A DNA stretch of 64,000 nt, from positions 44,419,607 to 44,483,606 of the forward strand of contig NC_053150.1 of the NCBI RefSeq assembly GCF_016808335.1. Reading direction: 5' to 3'. The translations under genes and the position numbers were made by a program. Below the pieces are notes generated by a model. That model was given only the letters and a program-made list of their open reading frames with translations. It searched no databases and was not told the DNA's origin. Shown here one piece after another: positions 1 to 9,975 of this stretch (within the stretch, counting starts at the first letter, position 1; each line of letters opens with the position of its first letter). This stretch comes from Panicum virgatum (Eukaryota > Streptophyta > Magnoliopsida > Poales > Poaceae).

Positions 1-664
1 CTTTCGCCAGCGCCCAATGGCCGGACGAGAGAGAGATGAGACGGAACAAACAACATGGCCGGCCGCAGACGTGCTGGCCAGACGGCCGACGCCCGAGGGC
101 CCGTCCCTTTCGGCTCGCCGCCGCAGCGCGAAGCTGCCGCCGCGCCCACGCAACGGCGGCGCACGGGCGCGACAAGTGTCGCCCGGCTGCCCGCCCCCAC
201 GCGCGGAAGCTGCCAAAGCCAGAGACTCCCACGGGCCACGGCGTGCAGCGTGCAGCGTGCTCACGTGCGGCATGGCGCGCGCGCGACGTCAGCCACGTAC
301 CGTACGCGCCGGGCCGGGCCGGAGGCTCGGAGCCGTCGGGCGCGGCTAGCGGTCGGCGCGGGTGGTGGAGGGGAGGAGGGGGGCCGGTCGGTCGGTGCCT
401 CGGTGGGGTGGGTCGAGCCGGGTCCGGACGACGCGGCACCACGTCGGCGCCGGAGGCCGGACGCAACGCAAGCGACGAAAGCGAAAGCGCGCGGCCGGCT
501 CGCCCTCGCTGGCCTCTCTCGGACGCGGCGCTGATTCCTCCGCGCCGGCTTCGGCCGCGCCTGCCGACGCGTGGGCCGGCCTCGGTCTCGGTCGCGTCCG
601 GCGGGGTCATAGGGAATAGGAACCCTCGCTTCTGCTTCATGCACACCTTCCCAGACGGCCGATT
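1..664. other. GC-rich spacer without a supported gene
   Basis: GC is high, so open frames appear on both strands by chance and none shows a recognisable domain. A G-box core CACGTG lies at 262-267, and GACGTC followed by CCACGT (bZIP-type ACGT cores) lies at 285-298. The stretch could be the promoter or 5' part of a gene outside the window, but nothing here proves it. Confidence 0.4.
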
Positions 665-1196
665 GGCGAAATAGTTAAATTCATCCATGAACTATTGCAT
701 TTGGCTCAAATTCGTACTTGAACTTTCAAAAGGTCCAATTTAGTCCCTGAACTATCTCCATTGGTCCGGTTTCGTCCATGTGCTGAGCTGGCGTTGACAC
801 CGTCTACTGCCTCCTTAACTTTCCGTCCCATTAGGTTTACAGCAAACGCTGAAATGTCCATTTTACCCTTGTTATTTTTCTCAGTACATCGGCCCTCCAG
901 CAAACCCTCTGGCTCGCTCGTAGTTAGGCCGCCGCCTCCTCCAAGGCAGGTCGCGAGCCCTCCAAGGCTGCTCACCGCCTCCGTCCAAGCCGGCTCGCCG
1001 CCCCCTCCAAGGCAGGTCGATTCCCCCCACACTGGCCGCTCTCTGGACCTTGCACGGCGCCGCTTAGGATGCCGCTCCAATAGTGGACGTTGGCTGTCGA
1101 TTGAAGGTGAGTGAAAGTTGTGCTCGTGGGATCTAAATTTGATTTCTGTTTTTGGTGGAATTTGACCACGAACTGGATCTGTAGGGCGGAATTAAC

Positions 1197-2120
1197 ATGG
1201 GAGGTGATGAGGTATTGACTGTTCGATTTCATTTCAATGGGGATTTTGTTTTTGATGGGTCACAGATGCAATATTGTAATGGGGATTTGGGAGTATCACA
1301 CATAGATAAGGACAAATTATCAATCCCAGAGCTGAATGGCCATTTGTTAGATCACACCACCTTTCAGAGATCTGTTAGGATGTACTGGTTACCAGTTGGT
1401 GCAAAGCTAAATAGTGGAATGAGGCTGCTTGTAGATGATAAGTTCTGCATGGATATGCTTGATGAGATAGGATCTGTAGGTGTTGTGGACATATACACTG
1501 AACGAAATGAGTTGGACATGAGTGCCAATGAAGGCACAGAGACACAATATGGAGATGAGGACGTCTTTGCCTTATTCAGATATGAGAACATTATGGATTT
1601 GAATGAACAAGAAGGTAACCAAAGCGCTGCACTAGATGAGAACATTATGTATTTGGAGGCTCTCACCACTCGTGAGGATGATCAAAATGATGGAAAGGGT
1701 GACCAACATGCCGAAAATGAGAAAGAAGAATCAGGAAGCGAGTTTGATGCCACATGATTTACAAGTGATGAAGATGATGAAGTAAGGGAGATAAGAAATA
1801 AATACAAAGAGTTTATGTCGACTGCGAGGAAGGGAGGAGACATTGCATTGGATGCTCCAATTTATTTGGATGTCCCTGGTGGTAGTGATGTAAACAATAT
1901 TGGTGAAGCCAGTGAAGGTGGTGATGACATTGCATACTTTGATTCAGATCATGATGCATCATATGATGAGGATAGTGATGGTGTTTCTAGGAGAAGGAAC
2001 TGCAGGTTTCCAATATTTGATAGTCATGCTGAGACTCCACATTTTGCAGTCGACATGTGCTTTAGAGGAAGGGATCAATTGAAAGATGCAATAGAATGGT
2101 ATGCATTGAACGCAATGTAA
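1197..2120 (+). pseudogene. MuDR-type transposase, N-terminal part only
   Basis: The frame starts at ATG 1197 and encodes a PB1-like N-terminal domain typical of grass MuDR transposases (residues about 5-100, start MGGDEVLTVRFHFNG), followed by an acidic linker. A TGA at 1755-1757 interrupts the frame, which continues in phase to 2120. The downstream part ends with the start of the MuDR DNA-binding region (FRGRDQLKDAIEWYALNAM) and then stops. The zinc finger, the DDE catalytic core and the C terminus are absent. Just after the stop, a segment around 2110-2133 recurs imperfectly near 2234-2258, which may mark the deletion. The product cannot transpose. PB1 identity is from pattern recognition, so the domain call is moderate and the transposase call is good. 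Confidence 0.75.
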
Positions 2121-2419
2121 TCAGGGAAGAGCATGGTTGCTGGGACATGCAAAGGCAACCATCAATGTTTCAGGAGCAACCGGCACAGCCAAAATTCGAT
2201 CCACTTCAACTGGTCATGGAAACAGCTTAGGAAAACGCATTGTCATCAGGGAAGAGCATCATGTAGTTTGAGTGCCAGTGCATGGCACATGTATCATTTG
2301 GCATGTTCTGTCACTTTGAAACTGGCATGTTCTGTCACTTTCGATGAACAAGTACTTTATTTATTTCAACAAGACATGGTTACAATTGTTGCAACATCAT
2401 TTCATACTTGCATTTTACA

Positions 2420-3067
2420 TTACAAAATGAACCATAGGCCTCCAGCGATTACAATACAGCAACACAACAACAACCAAATGCAACTACGTTGTTCACTAAT
2501 TGTTGATTTCAATTCAGAAATTTCCTTTCGTGCTCTCTGTATATCAGCATACATGGAATCCCATTGGTCAGAGGAATGCACATACAACTCTGTCATGCTT
2601 TGTTTCATAGACACGAGGTCTTCAATCACCCTTCTTGCTCTACCACTAAACTCCTGGTCAATCCAATATTTGAATGAACATGGCTGCAACACTTTGTGGG
2701 CATGCCAAGTACCTTCTTCCTGCATCTGAACCCGACCAGCTACAGCTCAAGATCGGGTACAGATCATGGTGGCATCTCAGCCCAGTCCTGACCACCATCC
2801 CCTCCCTATGCTCATCAAGTAGATGTTCAAGCTGCAAAATCAATAGGCAAAATGGGACATTCTCATCACAAAATTGAACCATTGTACCCTCAATTTCAGT
2901 CAAATCACAAGCCCCAACCAAGAATCACAAACACTTACCTCCGAATCATTGCCGCCGGATTCCAGATGAGCGCCCCACTGTGTCTGCGCGTCATTGAATG
3001 CGTGTGCTACTCTTCTCCTTCCTCGGGTTGAGCCTCCGCCTCGGCCTTTACCAGATCCTCGCGGCAT
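2420..3067 (-). pseudogene. GRF-type zinc-finger protein, two exons, frameshifted
   Basis: Read on the minus strand, exon 1 runs 3067 to 2939 (43 codons, start MPRGSGKGRGG) and ends at a strong donor, AG then GTAAGT at 2938-2933. Exon 2 begins at 2831 after TTTTGCAG, keeps phase 0 and carries the GRF pattern: C-x-H (LRCHHDLYP), then GRRYLACP, then C-SFKYWID. Between GRRYLACP and CSFKYWID, near 2690-2705, the frame shifts by one base, so the finger is broken. The rest is a helical stretch and a hydrophobic C-terminal segment ending at 2420 (likely a membrane anchor), usual for grass GRF proteins of this type. It is transcribed toward the transposase remnant from the opposite TIR and is probably the second gene of the MULE. 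Confidence 0.68.
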
Positions 3068-3111
3068 TGTACGAGCAGTGACCTGCGCGGTGCCCTACAA
3101 AGCAAGCGGCT

Positions 3112-3213
3112 GGGGAGGGGCCGGCGAGCAGGCTTGCTGCGGAGGGGCCGGCGAGCAGGCTTGCCGGGGACGGCGAGCAGGCTAGGAGGGGGGCAGCGAG
3201 CAGGCTCGGAGGG
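3112..3213 (+). repeat. short GC-rich tandem repeat in the right arm of the MULE
   Basis: The phrase CCGGCGAGCAGGCTTGC and variants ending GCGAGCAGGCT recur four times with a spacing of about 20-28 bp. It lies upstream of the GRF pseudogene start and looks like replication slippage. Confidence 0.6.
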
Positions 3214-3577
3214 GGTGGCGAGGTGAGGCGCCGCGCTCGCTGGAAACAGCGGCGCCCAGACTGCGAGGGAGCGAGAGGGGCTGCCTGGGAGAGGGAGGGC
3301 CGATGTACTGAGAAAAATAACAGGGGTAAAATGGACATTTCAGCGTTTGCTGTAAACCTAATGGGACGGAAAGTTAAGGAGGCAGTAGACGGTGTCAACG
3401 CCAGCTCGGCACAGGACAAAACCGGACCAATGGAGATAGTTCAGGGACTAAAATTGGACTTTTTGAAAGTTCAAGGACGAATTTGAGCCGGACGCAATAG
3501 TTTAGGGTTGAATTTGGCTATTTCGCCGATTTTTTTTATCGGACACGTAGTAAAATGCAAGGTTAGCCACCGTTCAC

Positions 3578-3783
3578 TAGGGGTGCCAACTAGTATCTAT
3601 TAGGTGCTCCTCCAATCCTCTCTAGTTCAAAATTTTATACTAATTCTCTAAAACAATATCTCAATTTGAAAAATTAATACAAAATTTTTTCTCTAAAACA
3701 ATATCTCAATTTGAAAAATTAATACAAAATTTTAAACTAAAGAAGGTTGGAAGTGCACCTAAGGGTTAACTATTTACACCCTA
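3578..3783. mobile_element. hAT-like MITE with TAGGGGTG ends
   Basis: The termini TAGGGGTGCCAA and TTTACACCCTA are inverted. The subterminal segments TAGGTGCTCCTCCAATCC and GGTTGGAAGTGCACCTA also pair. Flanking 8-mers match at only 5 of 8 bases (CCGTTCAC and TTGTCCAC), so the duplication is decayed or the assignment is wrong. A 45-bp direct duplication (3644-3688 and 3689-3733, AT-rich) fills the middle. No coding capacity. Confidence 0.6.
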
Positions 3784-4472
3784 TTGTCCACGACGAACGG
3801 ACACGATGAGACGACGACGAGGCCGTAGATGGTCTCGCCACGCCACTTGCCCACTTCCGATGATCCTCACCGCCCGTCGCTCGCCGGAGAGAAATTTTAC
3901 GCCCTGTTTAAATTGTCAGCTGAAATTAGAAATGGCCATCTCTTTCACACCGGTGAAAGATACTGGAGTACGGAGTAGAAGAAAAAAAAGGAGCCGAGTC
4001 CAATGCACGTGCGCGACTAGCTGTTGGTTCAGCGTGGGCTGCGTGCCCCGGGGTCATCGACGGAGACTGCTCGGACCGATCGCGCCTAGCGCCTATTCCG
4101 CGCTACCCATGAACGTGCGTGCGACTGCGAGCCCCAGTAGAAAGTCTGGATCCGGTCCTTGCCCATTTCCCCAAAAGTCTGGATCGTCGTCGGTAAGCAA
4201 CTAAGCATATGGTCCTCTGTTTCCTGTTTCCAGTGTAAGCATCGCTTACTGGGTCCACAAAGCAATAAAAAATGCACTTTATTTGCTTCAACTGCATACG
4301 CATGGAACTTGGGAGTTGTGCTTCATTTTTTTACTGCCCATGTTCGAACCGAGAACAGAGTCACTTTTGCTCTGACACCGTATGGTTCGATCTGTGCAGT
4401 GTGCTCGGTTCGGTAATAGAACCACCACGTCAGCCCATGGTTCGATTCGAAGACACACTGGAGCTGCTCTAA
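3784..4472. other. spacer, no supported gene
   Basis: Mixed-composition sequence. Open frames on both strands are short and unrecognised. I see no convincing promoter, RNA gene or repeat boundary. Confidence 0.4.
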
Positions 4473-5627
4473 GGCTGTCTCCAACAACGAGTAGGCAAAC
4501 GCGAGACTCATTCTTGGGTTTGGATCACGTATAGTGAAATCGAGACAATGCATATTCTACTCGTCTCCAACAGCAGCACCTATCCTCCGCTAGCTATCCC
4601 CATCTCCATGCCGGCGCCGCCGTCTCCCACCCGTGCCGTGACGGCCCGTCTCCTCGCCGGCGACGACGACGGGATCTCGCAATCGCCTCCTCGCGGCCCC
4701 TGCTGCCTCTGTGGATGGCGGTGCACGGCGAGGCCAGGCGTGGCCTCCATCTCCGGCGACCGGCGGCCCGCAGTGGCATTGAGGCGAGCAGCAGCGGCAC
4801 GGCGGCGGGAGCGGTGAAGCGCGGTGGCGGGTCCGACGCGGAGCCTGCGGTGGGGCGGCTCGATTCGGCGCGGCCTGGTGGAGTGAGGCTCCCTCTCCAG
4901 CAGCTCAAGGCGGCTCCGACGGCGGCGCGCAAGACCTGGTGGTGCGGTGCTCGAGGCTGCTCCGGCAAGACGGCTCCGACGGCGGCGCGCGAGACTTGGT
5001 GGTACGGTGCTCGAGGCTGCTCTGGCGGCGGAGCAAGGGCGCGAACGGGCCTCACGGCGGCGGCTTCTGATGGTCCTCCCCTGCACATCCGCTCGCTCGC
5101 TCGCCCTCCCCTCGCCCCCGCGCGCGCAGTGGCCGTGGCCAGGCGGCTCGGCGAGCTGGTGGTCCTCGCCGAGGCGGCGGGCCGGCTGCTGTCGTCGGCC
5201 GCAGACTCGGTCATTGTCGCGCTCGCCTCCGCGACGCTGATCCCTCGGCTGGGGAGGAGGCGTCGGGACCCGTCCGCCCCGCCGCCGTGCGAATCCATGG
5301 CGCAGAGGGAGGAGCTCGGGCGTGGATGCGGCGGCCGGCTCGAGCGGAGTGGAGCTCGGGCGGGTGGATGCGAGAGACTGAGCGGAGTGGAGCTCGAGCT
5401 GGGAGTAGGCGAAGGAGGCCATGGCGCGCGCGCGGAGGGAGGGGAGCGCGCCAGAGGAATGGGTTGCCGTGGGGAGGCAACGCAACTTTGCGTCGCGCCT
5501 CGCAGGCGACGCAAAATGGGTCCCGTGTTTGGATGGTCTATTGGAGCGCGGTTTTGATACCTAAATGTACTATGTGGAACCTATTTTGGGTGTAGATCCT
5601 TCTTTGGGTCATCTGTTGGAGTCGGTC
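4473..5627. mobile_element. PIF/Harbinger-like element with a GC-rich cargo core
   Basis: The ends GGCTGTCTCCAACA and (complement) GACCGACTCCAACA are inverted and flanked by TAA on both sides (4470-4472 and 5628-5630), the usual 3-bp PIF/Harbinger duplication. The termini are A/T-moderate, but 4600-5500 is very GC-rich with open frames on both strands (about 280-300 codons each), none with a known domain. That contrast suggests captured genomic sequence, as in Pack-type elements. No transposase is present. Confidence 0.55.
4906..5025 (+). repeat. 60-bp tandem duplication inside the PIF-like element
   Basis: Two adjacent 60-bp units (4906-4965 and 4966-5025) differ at a few positions. Since 60 is a multiple of three the duplication keeps any frame open; on the plus strand it gives a 20-residue repeat containing APTAAR and ARGCSG. 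Confidence 0.75.
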
Positions 5628-5944
5628 TAAGTAGGTTAGATGCAGCTGACGAGACCAGAGGAGGCCCAGCAGGGCCCAATCGTCTAGGTAGTTAGTTACC
5701 GTCCGTATCCACATTTTGGTAAAGAGAAGCGGGTGATCTGGTTCTGAATGCGACGCAATGGTCTTGCATTCAGAATGCATAACCAGCCTTTTGCTTTAGA
5801 ACAAATTGCAAATATAGACCTCGTCTGCGTGAAACTTAGTGGAAAATTGACAGAAAAAAAATCTGTTCCAGCAGGGACGTGGCAGCTATCCTAGGCATAG
5901 CTAATGGAATTATGATCCCACCATGGTGAACAAGCGGCCATTTT

Positions 5945-6430
5945 AGGTGTTTAGTTGGTGAAAAAGTTTGAATTTTAGTATTGTAGCACATTTTGTTATT
6001 ACTCCCTCCTTCCCTGTTTATAAGGCATACACGTATATCAAGATTCAAATCTTGTCATCTTTGACCAATAATTTGACTATTAAATTTTTATTTTTATAAT
6101 GCAAATTTCATATGATTAGATTCATTATCAAATATATTTTACAATGATTATAAGTTTATAATCAAAAGTGATATAATATATGATAAATAAATAGTCAAAG
6201 TGTTGTTTAGAAGACCGTGTCATGTTCCACCATGCCTTATAAACGGGGAAGGAGGGAGTATTTGATAATTAATGTTCAATTATGAACTAATTAAGTTTAA
6301 AAGATTCGTCTCGTATGAATCAGTTAAACTATATAATTAATTATTTTTTCAATTGTACTTAATACTCCGTGCACATGTCCGAAAATTTGATGTGACAGGT
6401 AGTCTTGAATTTTTTTTAACTAAACACCCC
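5945..6430. mobile_element. MITE with TTTAGTT/AACTAAA termini, split by a Stowaway
   Basis: The left end reads AGGTGTTTAGTTGG and the right end AACTAAACACCCC. Internal parts (AAAAGATTCGTCTCGT, AATACTCCGTGCACATG) recur in the other members of this family in the window. The element is interrupted by the Stowaway at 6002-6258. Superfamily not settled (Tourist/PIF or hAT). Confidence 0.65.
6002..6258. mobile_element. Stowaway MITE
   Basis: CTCCCTCCTTCCC at the left and GGGAAGGAGGGAG at the right are inverted, with TA duplicated at 6000-6001 and 6259-6260, the Tc1/mariner-type Stowaway signature. The 257-bp AT-rich interior has no coding capacity. It sits inside an older MITE. Confidence 0.88.
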
Positions 6431-7071
6431 CTTTGTATCCAGCTGAGCAGGGAGGCCGCTTGGCGTCACGGGCCGGGGTGGGAGCCCACTAGCCCAGTCA
6501 CATTGCCCAGTGCGCGCCGGCGCCGCACCGCCATTCCTGTCGTCGGCGTCCGCCGCCGCAACAAGACCCCGCGCACGCGCTTCGCCGTCGCAACGTGAGG
6601 CCAGTCTCCTCTTGCACGCGTCCACATTCTCTTCTCGCATTGCAGGTCAAACAATTACGAATTGGCTCAACCCACTCCGATCAGCGATCACAGCCGGATT
6701 GTTCAATCAGTAGAGGGCCGATTGGCCGGATCCACCACCAGCAGCTTGCTAAATATAGGCTTATCCCCCCTCCTTTTCGCCCGCACGCGAGGCGTGGACC
6801 ACCGGTGGATCGATCGAGCGTTCTTAAAAACCCGCAGTCCAGGAGCAACGCGACAAGCGGAAGATGGGACGGGGAGTTGTTCCGGGGGGGGGGGGGGGGG
6901 GGGTGCTGTTACTCGGACGCGCGCCACCGCATGCGCTGCTGGTGGCTTTGGTTGGGCACCGGCGGTAGTCCGAACGCGCTCTAGGTGTTCGATGTTATAG
7001 GTCAGCAGGTTAAGTTGGCTGTTAGCGTCTGAAGATCCCGCGTCAGCGTCAGGAATTTGATGGGTGGGTAA
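6431..7071. other. GC-rich spacer, possible 5' end of an unidentified gene
   Basis: A GC-rich segment follows the MITEs. It holds short plus-strand frames, one starting at ATG 6864 just before a run of 20 G (6884-6903), and an AAATATAG stretch near 6750 that could act as a TATA element. No domain is recognisable and no splice structure is convincing. Confidence 0.3.
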
Positions 7072-7592
7072 CAGGGTTTAATTTACCGACCGGTCCGGTC
7101 AAACCGGCGGGATCCGGTACCGGTATACCGGACTGGTTTAGTCGGAAACCCGTCAAATTCAAAATCGCATGTTCAACCGGTTCCGACCGGCTTACTGGTC
7201 GGTTTGACTGGTAACCGGTCAAATTTAAATTTTTTTCTTTTTTAGTTTAAATTCAAATGCCCGCAAAGTATACTAAATAAATGTTTGTATAACATATTTT
7301 AGCCTAAATGAACTTTCCAACCCTCTTTTGTACTACTTTTACATTATATTTGTATATTTTTATATGCACGTTTTTTTTGTTTAACTTTAAATCTCCGCAA
7401 ACTATATTAAATGAACGAATTTTTGAAAAATTTGACACCATTAGATTCGTCGCACCTTGAAGTATTTTTAGGAATTTTTAAGATTTTTTTTATTTTTTTA
7501 AATTCAAATTTGAATTTTGAATTTGGGCCGGTTTGGTACCGGCCCAAACCAGAACCGGGCCGGACCGGTTCCCACCGATTTTGTGAACCCTG
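7072..7592. mobile_element. 521-bp non-autonomous hAT element rich in CCGGT palindromes
   Basis: Perfect 8-bp duplications GTGGGTAA flank it (7064-7071 and 7593-7600). The ends are CAGGGTT and AACCCTG. Both terminal arms are built of ACCGG/CCGGT words (for example ACCGACCGGTCCGGTC at the left and GGCCGGACCGGTTCCCACC at the right) and can fold on themselves. The centre is AT-rich and non-coding. Confidence 0.85.
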
Positions 7593-7600
7593 GTGGGTAA

Positions 7601-7916
7601 TCGACGCGGATTCTGCGAATTGGTGCGTGCAGTGTAGGTGTTGTTTAGGTAGGATTGCGCCTTCCAGAGATTCCCGATCAGTCGCCTCGGAGAATATTCA
7701 TGCTTCGCGGTGATGGCTTAGTTCAGGTTTCGTGTAGTTGTTGCTCTCTTTTCACTAAGGTTACCACCTGTTACACCATCGAAAATGTAATTGATTGCAG
7801 GTGCGTGGCAGTTTGACTGGATAGGTGAATTTGGTCCCGGGTGCCCCAGACAAAAATAGAATGGACGGTGATTTAGTTAAAAGTGTTGTTGCCTTCTCTG
7901 TTACATTTTCAGTAAG
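7601..7916 (+). other. exon-like segment of an unidentified transcript
   Basis: After a GATTGCAG acceptor-like site at 7800, about 116 bp of balanced composition lead to the retroposon insertion point at 7916. Across the insertion the sequence resumes with GTAAGTAG at 9977, a donor-like site. This would make a split exon, but the peptide in any frame is unrecognised. Low confidence. Confidence 0.25.
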
Positions 7917-9962
7917 TTTTTTTTTAGGGTCACAGGGGGATCCCCACCTGAATTTCAGTGAAAGGACCTTGGGCAGGTCAAAGCCAGTACAGAGATCTTC
8001 AGCAACAAAATAGAGTACAACCAGACACCACAAAGCACAAGAGAGAAACAACACGTATACAATTCAGAGACAAGCCATAACACAAGCTGAAGAACGACCC
8101 CCGATCGCTGGTTAGAGCCGCCACCGAACAACATACTCGCCAGAGACGCCAAGGTTGTTGCACGTCCACACCACCTCTCGTAGCTGCGCCGCTTCATTGT
8201 CGCCCTCCATCTGAGAACCACCCAACGAAGGGGGACTAAAGGTGGCGATAGGCGCACAGACCAGAGCCCACCGGACACGACGATCTTCCTTGAAGCTAAT
8301 AGCACCACCTTTCAAAGGACATCCGGGCTCTACTTACCATCATCCAACGCCGTACGAGGGGAGGAAGCCTCGAAGGGGAATGACGGAATAGGTAGAAACA
8401 CCACCCGGCAAAAAATTGATGGTACCACTAACAAGAAGAGCGCCGACGGAGCAGAGGTGCCAAATTGGAGACACTCGCCGAACCACGACGATAGGCAACA
8501 GCCAAGTCTAAGAAGCATACCTCCTGGGAGCACAACGCAACAATAACAGAGAAGACCACAAAAGGGGGAAGACACGACTCCCAAATAAGGACAATTCCAG
8601 GATTTATATCGGCCGAAGACGATCCGCGATTCTTCATAGAGCACCATGACCGAGCAACATGCTTTCTGGCTTCACAAAGGCCATTGTGCTACCTCCACCC
8701 CTCGTAACTGCGCCTCCCCGCTGCCGCCCTCCAACGTCCAACGAGGAGAGGAAGCCCCGAAGGAATGAGGGACCACCACAACGAAAAGGGGACTAATGGT
8801 GGAGGAATCACGCCGACCAAAGCTTTGCCAGAAATACCTACCTCCCCTCGAGTTAATGGCAGCACCTTTCGCAGCACATCCGGGTCCCCATCGATCGCCA
8901 TCCAACGCCCAACAAGGGGAGGAAGCCTTGAAGGAGGGAAGGTCGACTCCAATGAGCGCACCCGGCATTTGATTTGATGACGCCACTAACAGGGAGAGCA
9001 ATGACGAAGCAGAGGTGCCAGAAGCGGGCACATGTCGAAATGTGGAGGGAGCCAACAACCACACTAGTCGAGGAACATGACCATTGGAAGGAGGAGGTGC
9101 TGTATCAGTGAATCTCATGGCAAAGGTGGGCGGCAATGGAGCCGGAGAAACCCGGCAAGAATCCCATGGCACGCTGCAAATCACCGTAAGATCACACAGC
9201 ATTGCCGTTTCAGCGCCGGAGTCCACAGGGCCCTCGCTCCCTGCGCCCAGGGCGACCACGGGCTACTCACCCCATGGCCGCCATGGGGAGACGCAGGGCA
9301 GCAGCAGGGCCTCACCGGCGGGGTGGAAGCACAGCCCGGCGAGCCGATGAAGAAGTAGCAGGAAGACGGGGTGCATGCCCAGACAGAGCAAGCGGCGTCG
9401 GGAGGCGAGAGCGGGCGAAGCCTGAGCCCTCCACCATCGGGCGATCACGGGCTGTCCCTCCGTAGACAGCAGCAGGCCGACGTGGAGGTCCCCCGAGCGG
9501 ATCGCTGGGGAAGCCCCACGGGCAAGGGGGCACCGGATCAAGGCGAGTTGTCACCGGATCCAGGCACAGGCGGCCCGAATCCGCCGGTCGCCACCCCGTC
9601 GCCGGCAGCACCACCGGAGAGGGAGGGGTTCTGGGTGCAGCTACTGCCGATTCAACCGGGGGATCACCGGATCCGGCCAAGGGGTTGCAGGATCTGGCAA
9701 GCCCTGGCCGGTAACGTCCGTCGCCGGTCGGCGGCGAGGAGGGCCGACGGAGGAGGTGGGGGGCGAGCTCGGGGGGGGGGGGGGGGGGCTGCATTGAGGT
9801 GGGAACTCCCCGCCGCCGCCGTCCTGGCACTCGCACGGACTTCCGGCGAGGTGCTCCGGCGGCGGCGAGGTGCAGGAAGGAGGCGCGGGAGGCTTGGGGC
9901 GGCGGCGGCGCTGTTCCGCCCGAGTCGCCCCTGGGGGCGACCGGGGCGGGGGAGAAAAGGTC
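7917..9962 (-). mobile_element. 2.0-kb retroposon without reverse transcriptase
   Basis: A 13-bp duplication flanks it: CATTTTCAGTAAG at 7904-7916 and CATTTTCAGTGAG at 9963-9975 (12 of 13 identical). On the minus strand it ends in a poly(A) tract, seen as the T run at 7917-7925 before AGGGTCACAGGGGGATCC. These are the marks of LINE-mediated retroposition. The 5' part (9312-9962) is GC-rich and open for about 217 codons of proline- and arginine-rich sequence with no known domain. The rest contains degenerate internal copies of a phrase around GAGGAAGCC (near 8363, 8750 and 8920). No RT or endonuclease motif is present, so it must have used another element's machinery. It may be a LINE deletion derivative or a SINE-like family of its own. 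Confidence 0.65.
9771..9788 (+). repeat. 18-base G run
   Basis: An uninterrupted run of 18 G lies in the GC-rich 5' half of the retroposon; a similar run of 20 G lies at 6884-6903. Both can form G-quadruplexes and are prone to length error. Confidence 0.8.
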
Positions 9963-9975
9963 CATTTTCAGTGAG

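Larger units (their letters stand above)
665..3527. mobile_element. MuDR-like (MULE) element with long terminal inverted repeats, decayed
   Basis: The ends form inverted repeats of about 230 bp: 665-900 starts GGCGAAATAG, and 3300-3527 ends with its complement. Both arms contain the same segment, readable through ACATTTCAGCGTTTGC and its complement. Inside lie two convergent pseudogenes, a PB1/MuDR-type transposase start on the plus strand and a GRF-type zinc-finger gene on the minus strand. This is the layout of MuDR, where two genes run inward from the TIRs. The catalytic transposase region is missing, so the copy is non-autonomous. A clean 9-bp target duplication was not found; only CCGATT recurs beside both ends. 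Confidence 0.82.

Noticed and set aside
4580..5514. Minus-strand frames of about 300 codons
   Set aside because: High GC opens frames in several phases; composition is Arg/Ala/Pro/Ser-rich with no domain, inside a transposon-like unit.
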